From: CBDHHC01 sp050633205
Lineage (GTDB): Bacteria; Pseudomonadota; Alphaproteobacteria; Rhizobiales; CBDHHC01
Direction of reading: 5' to 3'
DNA: 12,016 nucleotides
NCBI GenBank assembly: GCA_050633205.1
Contig: JBOEGA010000021.1
Location: 1-12,016 of the forward strand
Below the pieces are notes generated by a model, which ran no database searches, was not told the origin of the DNA, and worked only from the letters and a program-made list of their open reading frames with translations. How positions within the stretch are numbered: the stretch's first letter is position 1; every line of letters begins with the position of its first letter. Position numbers and translations under genes: made by a program. Shown here one piece after another: positions 1-8,550 of the stretch.

Positions 1-1
1 T

Positions 2-2830
2 GAAATTCTGGCGCGCTGGGATAAAATTGGCGTATACAAGCGCCTGCGTGAAATGTCCAAAGGCCGTAAGCCATTCACCCTTCACGATGGCCCTCCATAT
101 GCCAACGGCCACCTTCATATTGGCCACGCTCTGAACAAGACTCTGAAAGATATGGTTGTCCGCTCTATGCAGATGCAGGGCTTCGATTCGAACTATGTTC
201 CCGGCTGGGATTGTCACGGCCTGCCTATTGAATGGCAGATTGAGGAGAAATACCGCAAAAAGGGTAAAAACAAGGACGAAGTTCCCGACAACGAATTCCG
301 TAAGGAGTGCCGTGAATTCGCTGGTGAGTGGATTGGCGTGCAGGCAGAGGAGTTCCGCCGTCTTGGTGTAGAGGGAGACTTTGAAAAGCCTTACACAACA
401 ATGACTTTTGCGGCAGAAGCAAAAATCGCCGAAGAACTGTTGAAGTTTGCAACTTCCGGTCAGCTTTATATGGGCTCAAAACCTGTTATGTGGTCAGTGG
501 TAGAGCGCACAGCACTGGCAGAAGCCGAAGTTGAATACGAGGATTACGAGTCAGACACAATCTGGTGTAAATTCCCGGTAGTTGAAGCTGGCGGCACAGA
601 CGAGCAGGAAGGCCTTATAAACGATCTTCTTGATGCAAGCGTTGTTATCTGGACAACAACCCCCTGGACCATCCCCGGCAACAGGGCAGTGTCATTCTCC
701 TCCCGTATCTCATACGGCCTTTATGAAGTGACAGAGGCTGCAGAAGATAACTGGGCAAAAACTGGTGACAAAATAATCCTTGCAGACGATCTCGCGGCCG
801 ATGTGATGAAACAGGCCCGCGTTGACGGTTTTGAAAAGCGCCATGAACTTTCTGGCGAAACCCTGTCTCAGATCACCTGCCAGCACCCGCTGAAAGATCT
901 TGGCTACGAGTTCGATGTACCGTTGCTTGATGGCGATCATGTAACTTCCGAGTCCGGTACTGGCTTCGTTCATACTGCTCCGGGGCATGGTCGTGATGAC
1001 TTTGAAATCTGGATGTCTTCAAGGCCTGCGCTGGAAGAGCGTGGTATTGAAACCAGAATCCCGTACACGGTAGAAGCAGATGGCCGCCTGACAAAAGAAG
1101 CACCTGGCTTCGAAGGTGAGCAGGTCATCACGGATAAGGGTAAAAAAGGTAATGCAAACAAGGTAGTCATCGCCGCTTTGGTTGAGGCTGATGCCCTGAT
1201 TGCCCGTGGGCGTGTAAAGCACCAGTACCCCCATTCATGGCGGTCCAAAAAGCCTGTAATCTTCAGAAATACCCCGCAATGGTTTGTTCATATGGACAAA
1301 GACCTTGAAGGAAAAGGGGATACCCTGAGAAACCGTGCTCTGAAAGCAATCGGGGAAACCCGCTTTGTCCCCGAGACAGGACAGAACCGCCTGCGTGCTA
1401 TGGTTGAATCAAAGCCTGACTGGGTTCTCTCTCGCCAGCGCGCCTGGGGTGTTCCTATCTGTGTGTTTTATAACAAAGACACAAAGGAAGTTCTGGAGGA
1501 TGCAAAGGTAAACGAACGCATCGTGGAATCTTTCAAAGAAGAGGGAGCAGATGCATGGTTCGCTGAAGGAGCCAAAGAACGTTTCCTTGGCAACGACTAC
1601 AAATCAGACGAGTGGGAACAGGTCAGCGATATCCTTGACGTATGGTTCGACTCCGGATCAACACACGCTTTTGTTTTGGAAGACCGTGAAGATCTGAGCT
1701 GGCCTGCAGCCGTCTATCTGGAAGGGTCAGACCAGCACCGTGGATGGTTCCAGTCGTCCTTGCTTGAAAGCTGTGGTACACGCGGTCGCGCTCCTTATGA
1801 CACTGTTGTAACGCACGGATTTACAATGGCTGAAGACGGTAGAAAAATGTCTAAGTCATTGAAAAATCAAACATTTCCTCAGGATGTGATCAATCAGTAT
1901 GGTGCTGATATTCTTCGTCTCTGGGTTGCGTCATGCGACTATACCGAAGACCAGCGCATCGGTAAGGAAATCCTGAAAACCAACGCAGATGCCTACCGCA
2001 AAATGCGTAACTCACTTCGTTGGATGCTGGGTTCTCTTGCTCATTATAATGGTGAGGATGTTGCCTTTAAGGATATGCCGGAACTGGAGCAGTTCATGCT
2101 TCACCGTCTGGCAGAACTGGAGCCTGTCGTCAAAAAAGGTTATCATGACTTTGACTACAAACGTGTATTTACAACAATCGCCAACTTTATGAATATCGAA
2201 CTGTCAGCATTCTATTTCGATATCCGTAAAGACTCACTGTATTGTGATCCGGTTGCCAGCAACACACGCCGTTCTGCTTTGACTGTAGTATCAAAACTGT
2301 TCGATACCCTGACAATCTGGCTGGCTCCAATCCTGCCATTTACTATGGAAGAATCCTGGATCAGCAGATATCCGGGTGAGGACGACTCAATCCACTTCCA
2401 GCAGTTCCCGGAATTGCCGAAAGAATGGCTTAACGAAAAACTGGCAAAGCGCTGGGCAAAAGTGAAAACCGTACGTAAGGTTGTAACAGGTGCCCTTGAG
2501 ATTGAGCGTCGCGAAAAACGCATCGGCTCCTCTCTCGAAGCTGCTCCCAAAGTTTATGTGTCAGATAAGGAGCTTCTAGGCGCTCTGGAAGGCCTGGACT
2601 TTGCCGAGATATGCATCACCTCACAGATCAACATTCTGTCCTCTGAGGGCCCCGAAAGTGCCTTCAGACTGGATGAAGTCAAAGGCGTTTCTACCGAGCC
2701 TGTTAAAGCTGAGGGTGAAAAGTGTCAGCGCTGCTGGAAAATCTTGCCTGATGTCGGCTCAGACCCTGAATATCCGGACCTGAGCCCCCGTGACGCTCAG
2801 GCTGTTAAGGAATTTGACGCAAAATCATAG
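2..2830 (+). CDS. ileS: Isoleucyl-tRNA synthetase, 5' end outside the window
   Basis: Class I aminoacyl-tRNA synthetase that charges tRNA-Ile in the cytoplasm and edits misactivated valine. The frame is open from base 2, so the ATG at 53 is internal; about 942 residues are visible and perhaps 20-30 are missing. Numbering from that ATG: the HIGH motif is at residues 22-25 inside YANGHLHIGHALN. The CP1 editing domain has TTTPWTIPGN at 201-210 and GTGFVHTAPGHGRDD near 306-320. KMSKS is at 598-602, followed by the anticodon-binding helical domain. The C-terminus keeps the first zinc-finger pair (CQRC, bases 2723-2734), but the second pair expected near 2783-2794 reads SPRD instead of CxxC. lspA, the usual downstream neighbour, is absent. 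Identity is certain; only the start is unknown. Confidence 0.98.
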   Translation, partial: EILARWDKIGVYKRLREMSKGRKPFTLHDGPPYANGHLHIGHALNKTLKDMVVRSMQMQGFDSNYVPGWDCHGLPIEWQIEEKYRKKGKNKDEVPDNEFRKECREFAGEWIGVQAEEFRRLGVEGDFEKPYTTMTFAAEAKIAEELLKFATSGQLYMGSKPVMWSVVERTALAEAEVEYEDYESDTIWCKFPVVEAGGTDEQEGLINDLLDASVVIWTTTPWTIPGNRAVSFSSRISYGLYEVTEAAEDNWAKTGDKIILADDLAADVMKQARVDGFEKRHELSGETLSQITCQHPLKDLGYEFDVPLLDGDHVTSESGTGFVHTAPGHGRDDFEIWMSSRPALEERGIETRIPYTVEADGRLTKEAPGFEGEQVITDKGKKGNANKVVIAALVEADALIARGRVKHQYPHSWRSKKPVIFRNTPQWFVHMDKDLEGKGDTLRNRALKAIGETRFVPETGQNRLRAMVESKPDWVLSRQRAWGVPICVFYNKDTKEVLEDAKVNERIVESFKEEGADAWFAEGAKERFLGNDYKSDEWEQVSDILDVWFDSGSTHAFVLEDREDLSWPAAVYLEGSDQHRGWFQSSLLESCGTRGRAPYDTVVTHGFTMAEDGRKMSKSLKNQTFPQDVINQYGADILRLWVASCDYTEDQRIGKEILKTNADAYRKMRNSLRWMLGSLAHYNGEDVAFKDMPELEQFMLHRLAELEPVVKKGYHDFDYKRVFTTIANFMNIELSAFYFDIRKDSLYCDPVASNTRRSALTVVSKLFDTLTIWLAPILPFTMEESWISRYPGEDDSIHFQQFPELPKEWLNEKLAKRWAKVKTVRKVVTGALEIERREKRIGSSLEAAPKVYVSDKELLGALEGLDFAEICITSQINILSSEGPESAFRLDEVKGVSTEPVKAEGEKCQRCWKILPDVGSDPEYPDLSPRDAQAVKEFDAKS

Positions 2831-2880
2831 TTTCCGTAACAAGATCAATATATTGTTCAGTCTACGGTTCTTAACAATTT

Positions 2881-2908
2881 ACAGTCGCCATCATTGCATG
2901 GCGGCTGT
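2881..2908 (+). terminator. Hairpin downstream of ileS, weak terminator candidate
   Basis: An 11-bp stem with one G-T wobble (ACAGTCGCCAT / ATGGCGGCTGT) closes a 6-base loop, starting 50 bases after the ileS stop. No T-run follows on the + strand and none is found on the other strand, so it is not a standard intrinsic terminator. It could be a transcript-end stabilising hairpin, or act with Rho. The rest of the 203-base gap before the lipoprotein gene shows nothing I can identify. Confidence 0.4.
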
Positions 2909-3033
2909 GACTCCTGTACAAATTTCATTTGGGAATCGCAAAAAAGTCTAATTAACGTCATAAGACTCCTACAGCAATTTGGTTTACTACTCACAAGAAT
3001 GAGTAAAAATAAAACAGGGGCCAGGAAAAAGGC

Positions 3034-3489
3034 ATGAAGTTCAAGCTCTTACAATTTCTGAAGATGCCGGTATTCTTAGCTGGTGTTCTTATTGCGAGCA
3101 TCGGTCTAAGCGGTTGTGCAGGCACAGATGTAGAACTGAACGTTCCCGGACTTCGAGGGGTAAAACTTGGTGGAAAGGCAAAAGAGAAAAAAATTGCCGC
3201 TCGCGGAGGTCTTGTTATTCCTCCTTCCACACAAAAACTGCCCGATCCAAACCAGCTAGCTGCAAGAAAACAGCAGCAGGAACAGGCATGGCCTGACGAT
3301 CCAGATGAGCGCAAAAAGAAAATTGCCGCTCTGAAAAGGAAGGAAGCCAAAAGCCGCCGCGGTGGTCTGGATAAAGACGGCAACCCGGATTTCGATGCCA
3401 TGGCCGACGGTGGAGCCGGACAGCCAGGACTTCTTGATAAAATTATCAGCGGGAAAATCTTCAAGAAAGATGAAGAAGAAGACGAGTAG
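3034..3489 (+). CDS. Small outer-membrane lipoprotein, DUF3035/BamF-like candidate
   Basis: Predicted 151-aa lipoprotein. Residues 1-27 form a lipoprotein signal peptide (positively charged start, hydrophobic core, lipobox LSGC) with Cys28 as the lipidated residue; residue +2 is Ala, so outer-membrane sorting is expected. The mature chain is charged and low-complexity: a GLVIPPSTQKLPDP segment around 78-91, a Gln/Lys-rich stretch, a KKKIAALKRKEAKSRR basic patch, and an acidic tail ending DEEEDE. Small DUF3035 lipoproteins (BamF of the BAM complex in Caulobacter) commonly sit near ileS/lspA and M16 genes in alphaproteobacteria and carry a similar 'L-V-P-P-LPxP' segment, so that family is my best guess, not a firm assignment. 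The ATG follows AGGA and AAGG purine runs. It probably forms its own transcription unit, as a hairpin lies on each side. Confidence 0.8.
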   Translation: MKFKLLQFLKMPVFLAGVLIASIGLSGCAGTDVELNVPGLRGVKLGGKAKEKKIAARGGLVIPPSTQKLPDPNQLAARKQQQEQAWPDDPDERKKKIAALKRKEAKSRRGGLDKDGNPDFDAMADGGAGQPGLLDKIISGKIFKKDEEEDE

Positions 3490-3514
3490 AAACTCCGTCA
3501 CCTTACGCGACCAG

Positions 3515-3536
3515 GGAGCCCGTTACAGGGCTTTTC
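3515..3536 (+). terminator. Intrinsic terminator after the lipoprotein gene
   Basis: AGCCC / GGGCT stem (3517-3521 with 3528-3532), extended by G-T wobbles, loop GTTACA, followed directly by TTTTCT. It starts about 25 bases past the lipoprotein stop. The stem is short, but the arrangement is correct. Confidence 0.6.
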
Positions 3537-3670
3537 TAATATCTGCCATTAAGATAACTCAATTTCACAATAAACCTTCCTTGTGCTGACAGATTTTATA
3601 ATAAAAAACCCTCTGAAATCTTTCCTGTAAATCACGAATACCTTGGGATAACTTGTTAATCAGTGAAGCT

Positions 3671-3696
3671 GTTTCATTAAAACTTCTTAATGAAAC
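3671..3696. promoter_or_regulatory. 10-bp perfect inverted repeat upstream of the M16 operon
   Basis: GTTTCATTAA and TTAATGAAAC are exact reverse complements around a 6-base centre (AACTTC), 140 bases before the first M16 start. The arms place TTAA at 3677-3680 and 3687-3690, six bases apart. The alphaproteobacterial CtrA box is TTAA-N7-TTAA, so this is one base off. It could be an operator or an RNA hairpin in the leader. The rest of 3537-3838 is AT-rich, carries a short direct repeat (CTGGATC at 3719 and 3747), and shows no convincing promoter hexamers at proper spacing. Confidence 0.45.
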
Positions 3697-3838
3697 TAGT
3701 ATTGCAATTACACATCCTCTGGATCAGTATAAGGTCTTTGTATTTACTGGATCTGTGAATAACAGATTTAGGAGCATATTGAGAAATATATGCTAGACAA
3801 AGGGCAACTTATAACAAATTCAACATATTGGGATCACG

Positions 3839-5254
3839 ATGCGTGTGCTAGAGAAATCTAAAAATTTCTATAATCTTTCAATCACTCACCTGATGTTGGT
3901 TCTCGGAATCATTATGATAGCATTACCAGGCTTATCCGCAGCAGCGGAAACAGACATAACTGAATACACTTTGGACAATGGTATGCAGGTCGTTGTCATA
4001 CCGGATCGCAGAGCACCGGTGGTAACTCACATGGTATGGTATCGTGTCGGAGCAGCCGACGAACCGGCAGGAGTATCGGGCATTGCTCACTTCCTGGAGC
4101 ACCTTATGTTCAAGGGAACAAAAGAAATTGCCCCGGGCGAGTTTTCCAAAATAATTTCCCGTAACGGTGGTCAGGACAACGCTTTCACTGGACAGGATGC
4201 AACTGCTTATCATCAGCGCATTGCCAAGGACCGCCTTGGAATGATGATGAAAATGGAAGCTGATCGCATGATCAACCTTCGCCTTCTGGAAAAAGATGTC
4301 ATAACAGAGCGCAAGGTCGTTCTTGAAGAGCGCCGCTCCAGAACAGACAATGACCCTTCAGCAATTCTGGGCGAACAGATCCAGGCTGCGCTTTATCAGA
4401 ATCACCCCTATGCCAAGCCTATCATTGGCTGGAATCACGAGATTGAGCAGCTAAGCCGCGAAGACGCAATTTCCTTCTATAAAAAATACTACGCACCTAA
4501 TAATGCCATTCTGGTCGTAGCAGGTGATGTAGAACCAGAAGAGGTTCTCAGGCTCGCAAAAGACACTTATGGAAAAGTTAAGGGCGGAAAGCCATTTCCT
4601 CCACGCAAGCGGGTAACTGAGCCCCCTCATAAGGCAGAGCGCCGCGTTATGCTTAAAGACCCGCGTGCAGGTAAGCCTATATTCCAGCGTGTTTACATCA
4701 CCCCAAGTTATACATCTGCCGAACCGGGTGAAGCAGAAGCTATTGATCTTCTTATGAACATTGCAGGATCTGGCACCACGAGCCGCGCATACAAAAAGCT
4801 GGTTGTGGAAGACAAAATCGCTGACAGCACAGGCTCCTGGTTTTCCGGCTCAAGTCTGGATAGCGGACGTATTGGTATTTATGGCGTTAGCACAGCCAAA
4901 GATGGCGTAGAAGCCGTTGAGAAGAAATGGGATGAAGTTATCAATGACATCGTTCAGAACGGTGTAACTCAAAGCGAACTGGACAGGGTGCGCAGAACCT
5001 ATATTGCAAGCTATGTCTATGGCTCTGATAGTCAGACTTCCCTCGCACGCAGATATGGCTGGGGCCTGGTTGTCGGGCGTACTGTCAAGGATATCAATGA
5101 ATGGCCGGAACGTCTGAAAAAGGTAACCGTCGAAGATATTCAGAAAGTTGCAAAAAAATACTTCAATATCAAAAACTCGGTAACAGGTATTTTGCTTCCG
5201 GAGACAAAAGCACCTGAAAAACAGGCAAAAGTAGAAAAGCAGAAAACGAAATAA
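3839..5254 (+). CDS. M16 family zinc metallopeptidase, catalytic subunit, exported
   Basis: 471-aa insulinase/pitrilysin-superfamily peptidase of the short M16B type. Residues 1 to about 36 form a signal peptide (basic start, hydrophobic core LMLVLGIIMIALPGLSAAA), so it probably acts in the periplasm. The inverted zinc motif HFLEH is at residues 84-88; the third ligand is Glu163 or Glu164 in VLEERRSR, at the usual distance of about 76 residues. The second half is the inactive clamshell domain (GSGTTSRAYKKLV region), and the tail is Lys-rich. The next gene, 19 bases downstream, encodes an M16 protein lacking the zinc motif. Known bacterial M16B pairs and mitochondrial MPP work as such heterodimers, so joint action on short peptides is likely. 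The ribosome binding site (GGGATC) is weak. A BepA-like or signal-peptide-degrading role is possible; the substrate cannot be told from sequence. Confidence 0.93.
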   Translation: MRVLEKSKNFYNLSITHLMLVLGIIMIALPGLSAAAETDITEYTLDNGMQVVVIPDRRAPVVTHMVWYRVGAADEPAGVSGIAHFLEHLMFKGTKEIAPGEFSKIISRNGGQDNAFTGQDATAYHQRIAKDRLGMMMKMEADRMINLRLLEKDVITERKVVLEERRSRTDNDPSAILGEQIQAALYQNHPYAKPIIGWNHEIEQLSREDAISFYKKYYAPNNAILVVAGDVEPEEVLRLAKDTYGKVKGGKPFPPRKRVTEPPHKAERRVMLKDPRAGKPIFQRVYITPSYTSAEPGEAEAIDLLMNIAGSGTTSRAYKKLVVEDKIADSTGSWFSGSSLDSGRIGIYGVSTAKDGVEAVEKKWDEVINDIVQNGVTQSELDRVRRTYIASYVYGSDSQTSLARRYGWGLVVGRTVKDINEWPERLKKVTVEDIQKVAKKYFNIKNSVTGILLPETKAPEKQAKVEKQKTK

Positions 5255-5273
5255 CGCAGGGACGTAAAAGAAG

Positions 5274-6671
5274 ATGAAAATGTGTTTTACACGCACTCGG
5301 AACTCCGATAGCAAATCATATATCTTTTCCGCCTTCACTGCGGTTGCTATCTTATTTTCCTCTATTTTAATGATTGGGCCTTCAGCATACGCCATGAAAA
5401 TTCAAAAAGTCATAAGCCCGGGCGGTATTGAAGCCTGGTTAGTCGAAGAGCATAAAATTCCGCTTATAACTATGGAATATGGTTTTAAAGGCGGAGTTTC
5501 GCAGGACCCCGACGGTAAGGAAGGCGTATCCTATTTCGTATCAGGGATGCTGGATGAAGGCGCAGGTGATCTGACATCAAGTCAGTATCAGGAGCGCAAA
5601 AAGGATCTTGCTTTCCGTATGAGCTTTAATGCAGGCAGGGATGTATTTTCCGGCAGCTTTCAGAGCCTTACAGAATATCGTGAGGAAAGCATCGATATGC
5701 TGCGTCTGGCTCTGACAAAACCACGTTTTGATCAGGATGCAATCGAACGTGTCCGTCGCCAGATCATGAGTGGTTACAAGTTTGATGCAAACGATCCGGG
5801 CACAGTTGCAGCCAAAAAATGGCGTGAAATTGCGTTTGGTGATCATCCTTACGGCCGCGAGAAAAAGGGCACCGAAAAATCAATGGCAACCATAACTGCC
5901 GATGATCTTCGTACCTTTGTTAAAAAGAACTTCACCAAGGGCAACCTGAAAGTAGCAGTTGTTGGAGATATCAACGCAAAAGAACTTGGCATCCTCGTTG
6001 ATAAGGTCTTTGGCGATCTTCCTGACAAGCCTGACCTGAAAACCATTGCAAAAGTGGAAAAAATCCCCGGTCCGGTTAAAGAAGTCATCAAAATGGATAT
6101 TCCGCAATCCGTTGTCCAGTTTGGACATGAAGGCATCCTGCGTAATGATCCCGACTTCGTTGCAGCTTATGTACTGAACTATATCATCGGCGGTGGCGGT
6201 TTCTCATCACGTCTGACCGAAGAAGTACGCGAAAAGCGTGGTCTGGCTTATTCTGTCTACACATACCTGTCTCCAATGACCAATGCAGGTCTTTATGCAG
6301 GTGGTGTGGCAACAGCTAACAAGCACGTCAATCAGTCTGTAAAAGTTATTCAGGAAGTTCTGTCCGACATCGCTAAAAACGGCCCGACTGCAGAAGAACT
6401 GGAAAACGCTAAAAAATATCTGACTGGCTCATACGCCCTGCGCTTCGACACCAGTCCTAAAATAGCATCTCAGCTCCTTTGGATACAAATCGAGGATCTG
6501 GGTATGGACTACATTGAAAAGCGCAACGAACGTGTTAATGCTATAACATTGGATGACCTGAAACGGGTTGCCAAAAAGCTTCTGAAGCCTGATAATCTCA
6601 TCATTACAATTGTTGGTAAGCCGGAAAACGAAACAGCGGCAAAACCGGCAAAAGCTGAAGAGAAAAAATAA
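5274..6671 (+). CDS. M16 family peptidase-like protein, non-catalytic subunit, exported
   Basis: 465-aa M16B paralogue. Residues 1-40 form a signal peptide ending in PSAYA, with predicted cleavage after Ala40. At the position of HxxEH the sequence is YFVSG (Tyr87, Ser90, Gly91), so all three motif residues are replaced and zinc chemistry is not expected. The C-terminal domain keeps the GGGGFSSRLTEEVREKRGLAY region, including the Arg and Tyr that M16 partner subunits contribute to substrate binding. It therefore looks like the alpha-type regulatory partner of the upstream catalytic protein. The start follows CAGGGACG; the 19-base gap implies co-transcription and probably balanced expression. 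The tail is Ala/Lys/Glu-rich, like that of its partner. Confidence 0.92.
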   Translation: MKMCFTRTRNSDSKSYIFSAFTAVAILFSSILMIGPSAYAMKIQKVISPGGIEAWLVEEHKIPLITMEYGFKGGVSQDPDGKEGVSYFVSGMLDEGAGDLTSSQYQERKKDLAFRMSFNAGRDVFSGSFQSLTEYREESIDMLRLALTKPRFDQDAIERVRRQIMSGYKFDANDPGTVAAKKWREIAFGDHPYGREKKGTEKSMATITADDLRTFVKKNFTKGNLKVAVVGDINAKELGILVDKVFGDLPDKPDLKTIAKVEKIPGPVKEVIKMDIPQSVVQFGHEGILRNDPDFVAAYVLNYIIGGGGFSSRLTEEVREKRGLAYSVYTYLSPMTNAGLYAGGVATANKHVNQSVKVIQEVLSDIAKNGPTAEELENAKKYLTGSYALRFDTSPKIASQLLWIQIEDLGMDYIEKRNERVNAITLDDLKRVAKKLLKPDNLIITIVGKPENETAAKPAKAEEKK

Positions 6672-6689
6672 GCTTTTAGAGGTCTTAAA

Positions 6690-8516
6690 GTGGCAGTACG
6701 CCAATTACCACCGGCTGTGATCAACCGTATTGCAGCCGGTGAAGTTATTGAACGCCCGGCAAGCGTGGTAAAAGAACTGGTCGAAAACGCCATTGATGCT
6801 GGCGCGGATCAGATTGATATCGTCACAACCCGTGGCGGTCTTTCCTCAATTCGTGTAAGCGATAATGGCTCTGGTATGCCCGCTGAAGATCTGGCTCTGG
6901 CCGTAGAGCGTCACGCAACTTCAAAGCTTGATAGCGAAGACCTCCTCAACATCAACACCCTTGGATTTCGCGGCGAAGCCCTGCCTTCCATAGGCTCCAT
7001 CGCCAAACTGACCATCCAGACCAAAACCCGCGATGGCGAAGGCCTGTCCATTCAGGTTGACGCCGGAAAAAAGCACGATATCAAACCGGCAGCTCTCAAT
7101 AACGGCACCATAATCGAAGTACAGGACCTGTTTTACGCAACCCCCGCCCGTCTCAAATTCCTGAAGTCCGAAAGGGCAGAAAATGGCGCTATAAACGATG
7201 TAATCAAGCGCCTTGCAATGGCCCACCCTGAAGTCGGTTTCTCGCTGACAACTGGCGAACGCGCCTCCCTCAAGCTGTCTGGAACCGACCTCGTTGAACA
7301 GGATGACTGGCTTGCCCGTCTCGGCCGTATCATGGGCGATGAATTCGCCGAAAATGCCCTGCCAATAGATGCCGAACGCGACAATGCCCACCTTCAGGGC
7401 TTCGCAGGTGTCCCCACCTTCCACCGGGCGACAGCACAGCTTCAGTTCCTCTTCGTCAATGGCAGACCAGTCAAGGACAAGCTGCTTGTAGGGGCGATCC
7501 GGGGAGCCTATGGCGATTTCCTGCCTTCAGGCAGACACCCCCTCCTGGCCCTGTTCCTGACCTTGCCGCCTCATGATGTCGATGTGAATGTCCATCCGGC
7601 AAAGGCCGAAGTCCGTTTCCGCGATCCGGGGCACATCCGGGGTCTTATCGTCGGGGCCCTACGGCAGGCCCTGACAGAATCCGGCCACCGGGCCAGCAAT
7701 ACACTCGGCACAGATACCTATCGCCATTTCACTCCGGGCGGAACAGGCCAAAACCATACACCAGCTCAAAATAATGCGCAGGGCGGCGGAAACTACGCCT
7801 ATGCTCCATCAAGACCAGCAGAAAGCTTTTATGCTGCTGGCCTCTCGGAAGCCCCTCAGAGGGCCATAGAAGGCCTTGATGCCCCAAGTGCCGATAGTTC
7901 CGCTAATATCGAGCCCCCGAAGCCTGAGGACCTCTCAACACCGCTGGGAGCAGCCAGAGCACAACTGCACCAGAATTATATAATATCCCAGACCGAAGAA
8001 AGTATCGTCATTGTAGACCAGCATGCAGCCCATGAGCGCCTCGTCTACGAACGCATGAAAAAGGCCCTCGCCACCGGTGGCGTAAACCGCCAGATGCTGC
8101 TGATCCCCGAAGTCGTGGAACTTGACACCGATGACGTGGAGCGCCTGTCAGAGCGCGCATCAGAGTTGGAAGAGCTTGGCCTCGTGCTCGAAGCCTTCGG
8201 CCCGGAAGCCATCGTCGTCCGCGAGACTCCGGCCCTTCTTGGCGAAACAGATATTCAGGGCCTCGTCAAAGACCTCGCCGACGATCTCGCTCAGGGAGAC
8301 GATGCCCTCACCTTGAAAGAACGCCTCGAACATGTCTGCGCCACTATGGCCTGCTATGGCTCCGTCCGCTCCGGTCGCCGTCTGAACGGTCAGGAGATGA
8401 ACGCACTCCTCCGCGAAATGGAAGCCACCCCCCACTCCGGCCAGTGCAACCACGGCCGACCCACCTACGTAGAACTCAGACTGGCCGACATCGAAAAACT
8501 GTTCGGTCGAAGATAG
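6690..8516 (+). CDS. mutL: DNA mismatch repair protein MutL, endonuclease type
   Basis: 608-aa MutL, the matchmaker ATPase between MutS and downstream repair. The N-terminal GHKL ATPase carries ENAIDAGAD (32-40), DNGSGM (58-63), RHATSKL (74-80) and GFRGEALPSIGSI (92-104). The transducer domain includes VNGRPVKD (256-263) and VNVHPAKAEVRF (299-310). A Gly/Pro/Ala-rich linker at about 335-415 leads to the C-terminal dimerisation domain. That domain has DQHA(X)2E(X)4E (Asp443-Glu454), the metal site of nicking MutL proteins, and QCNHGRP (585-591). Hosts with this motif normally lack MutH. Translation starts at GTG 6690 after AGAGG, 18 bases past the M16 stop, so it may be in the same operon. Codons in its second half end in C more often than in the M16 genes. 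Confidence 0.98.
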   Translation: MAVRQLPPAVINRIAAGEVIERPASVVKELVENAIDAGADQIDIVTTRGGLSSIRVSDNGSGMPAEDLALAVERHATSKLDSEDLLNINTLGFRGEALPSIGSIAKLTIQTKTRDGEGLSIQVDAGKKHDIKPAALNNGTIIEVQDLFYATPARLKFLKSERAENGAINDVIKRLAMAHPEVGFSLTTGERASLKLSGTDLVEQDDWLARLGRIMGDEFAENALPIDAERDNAHLQGFAGVPTFHRATAQLQFLFVNGRPVKDKLLVGAIRGAYGDFLPSGRHPLLALFLTLPPHDVDVNVHPAKAEVRFRDPGHIRGLIVGALRQALTESGHRASNTLGTDTYRHFTPGGTGQNHTPAQNNAQGGGNYAYAPSRPAESFYAAGLSEAPQRAIEGLDAPSADSSANIEPPKPEDLSTPLGAARAQLHQNYIISQTEESIVIVDQHAAHERLVYERMKKALATGGVNRQMLLIPEVVELDTDDVERLSERASELEELGLVLEAFGPEAIVVRETPALLGETDIQGLVKDLADDLAQGDDALTLKERLEHVCATMACYGSVRSGRRLNGQEMNALLREMEATPHSGQCNHGRPTYVELRLADIEKLFGRR

Positions 8517-8550
8517 TAACAATCGTAATCTTCGCCGTTTCGTTTTTTTT
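8504..8550 (+). terminator. Intrinsic terminator overlapping the mutL stop
   Basis: CGG-T-CGAAGAT (8504-8514) pairs with ATCTTCG-CCG (8528-8537) with one bulged T, giving a 10-bp stem and a 13-base loop, followed by TTTCG and eight Ts (8543-8550). The left arm lies in the last mutL codons and the TAG stop. This is a good intrinsic terminator for the M16-mutL unit. Confidence 0.75.

Noticed and set aside
2991..3464. 157-aa minus-strand ORF opposite the lipoprotein gene
   Set aside because: The + strand has a clear lipobox, ribosome binding site and terminator; the minus frame is a low-complexity Ser/Pro/Phe shadow.
6921..7424. 167-aa minus-strand ORF inside mutL
   Set aside because: Antisense to highly conserved MutL motifs, with no sign of its own start site or family.
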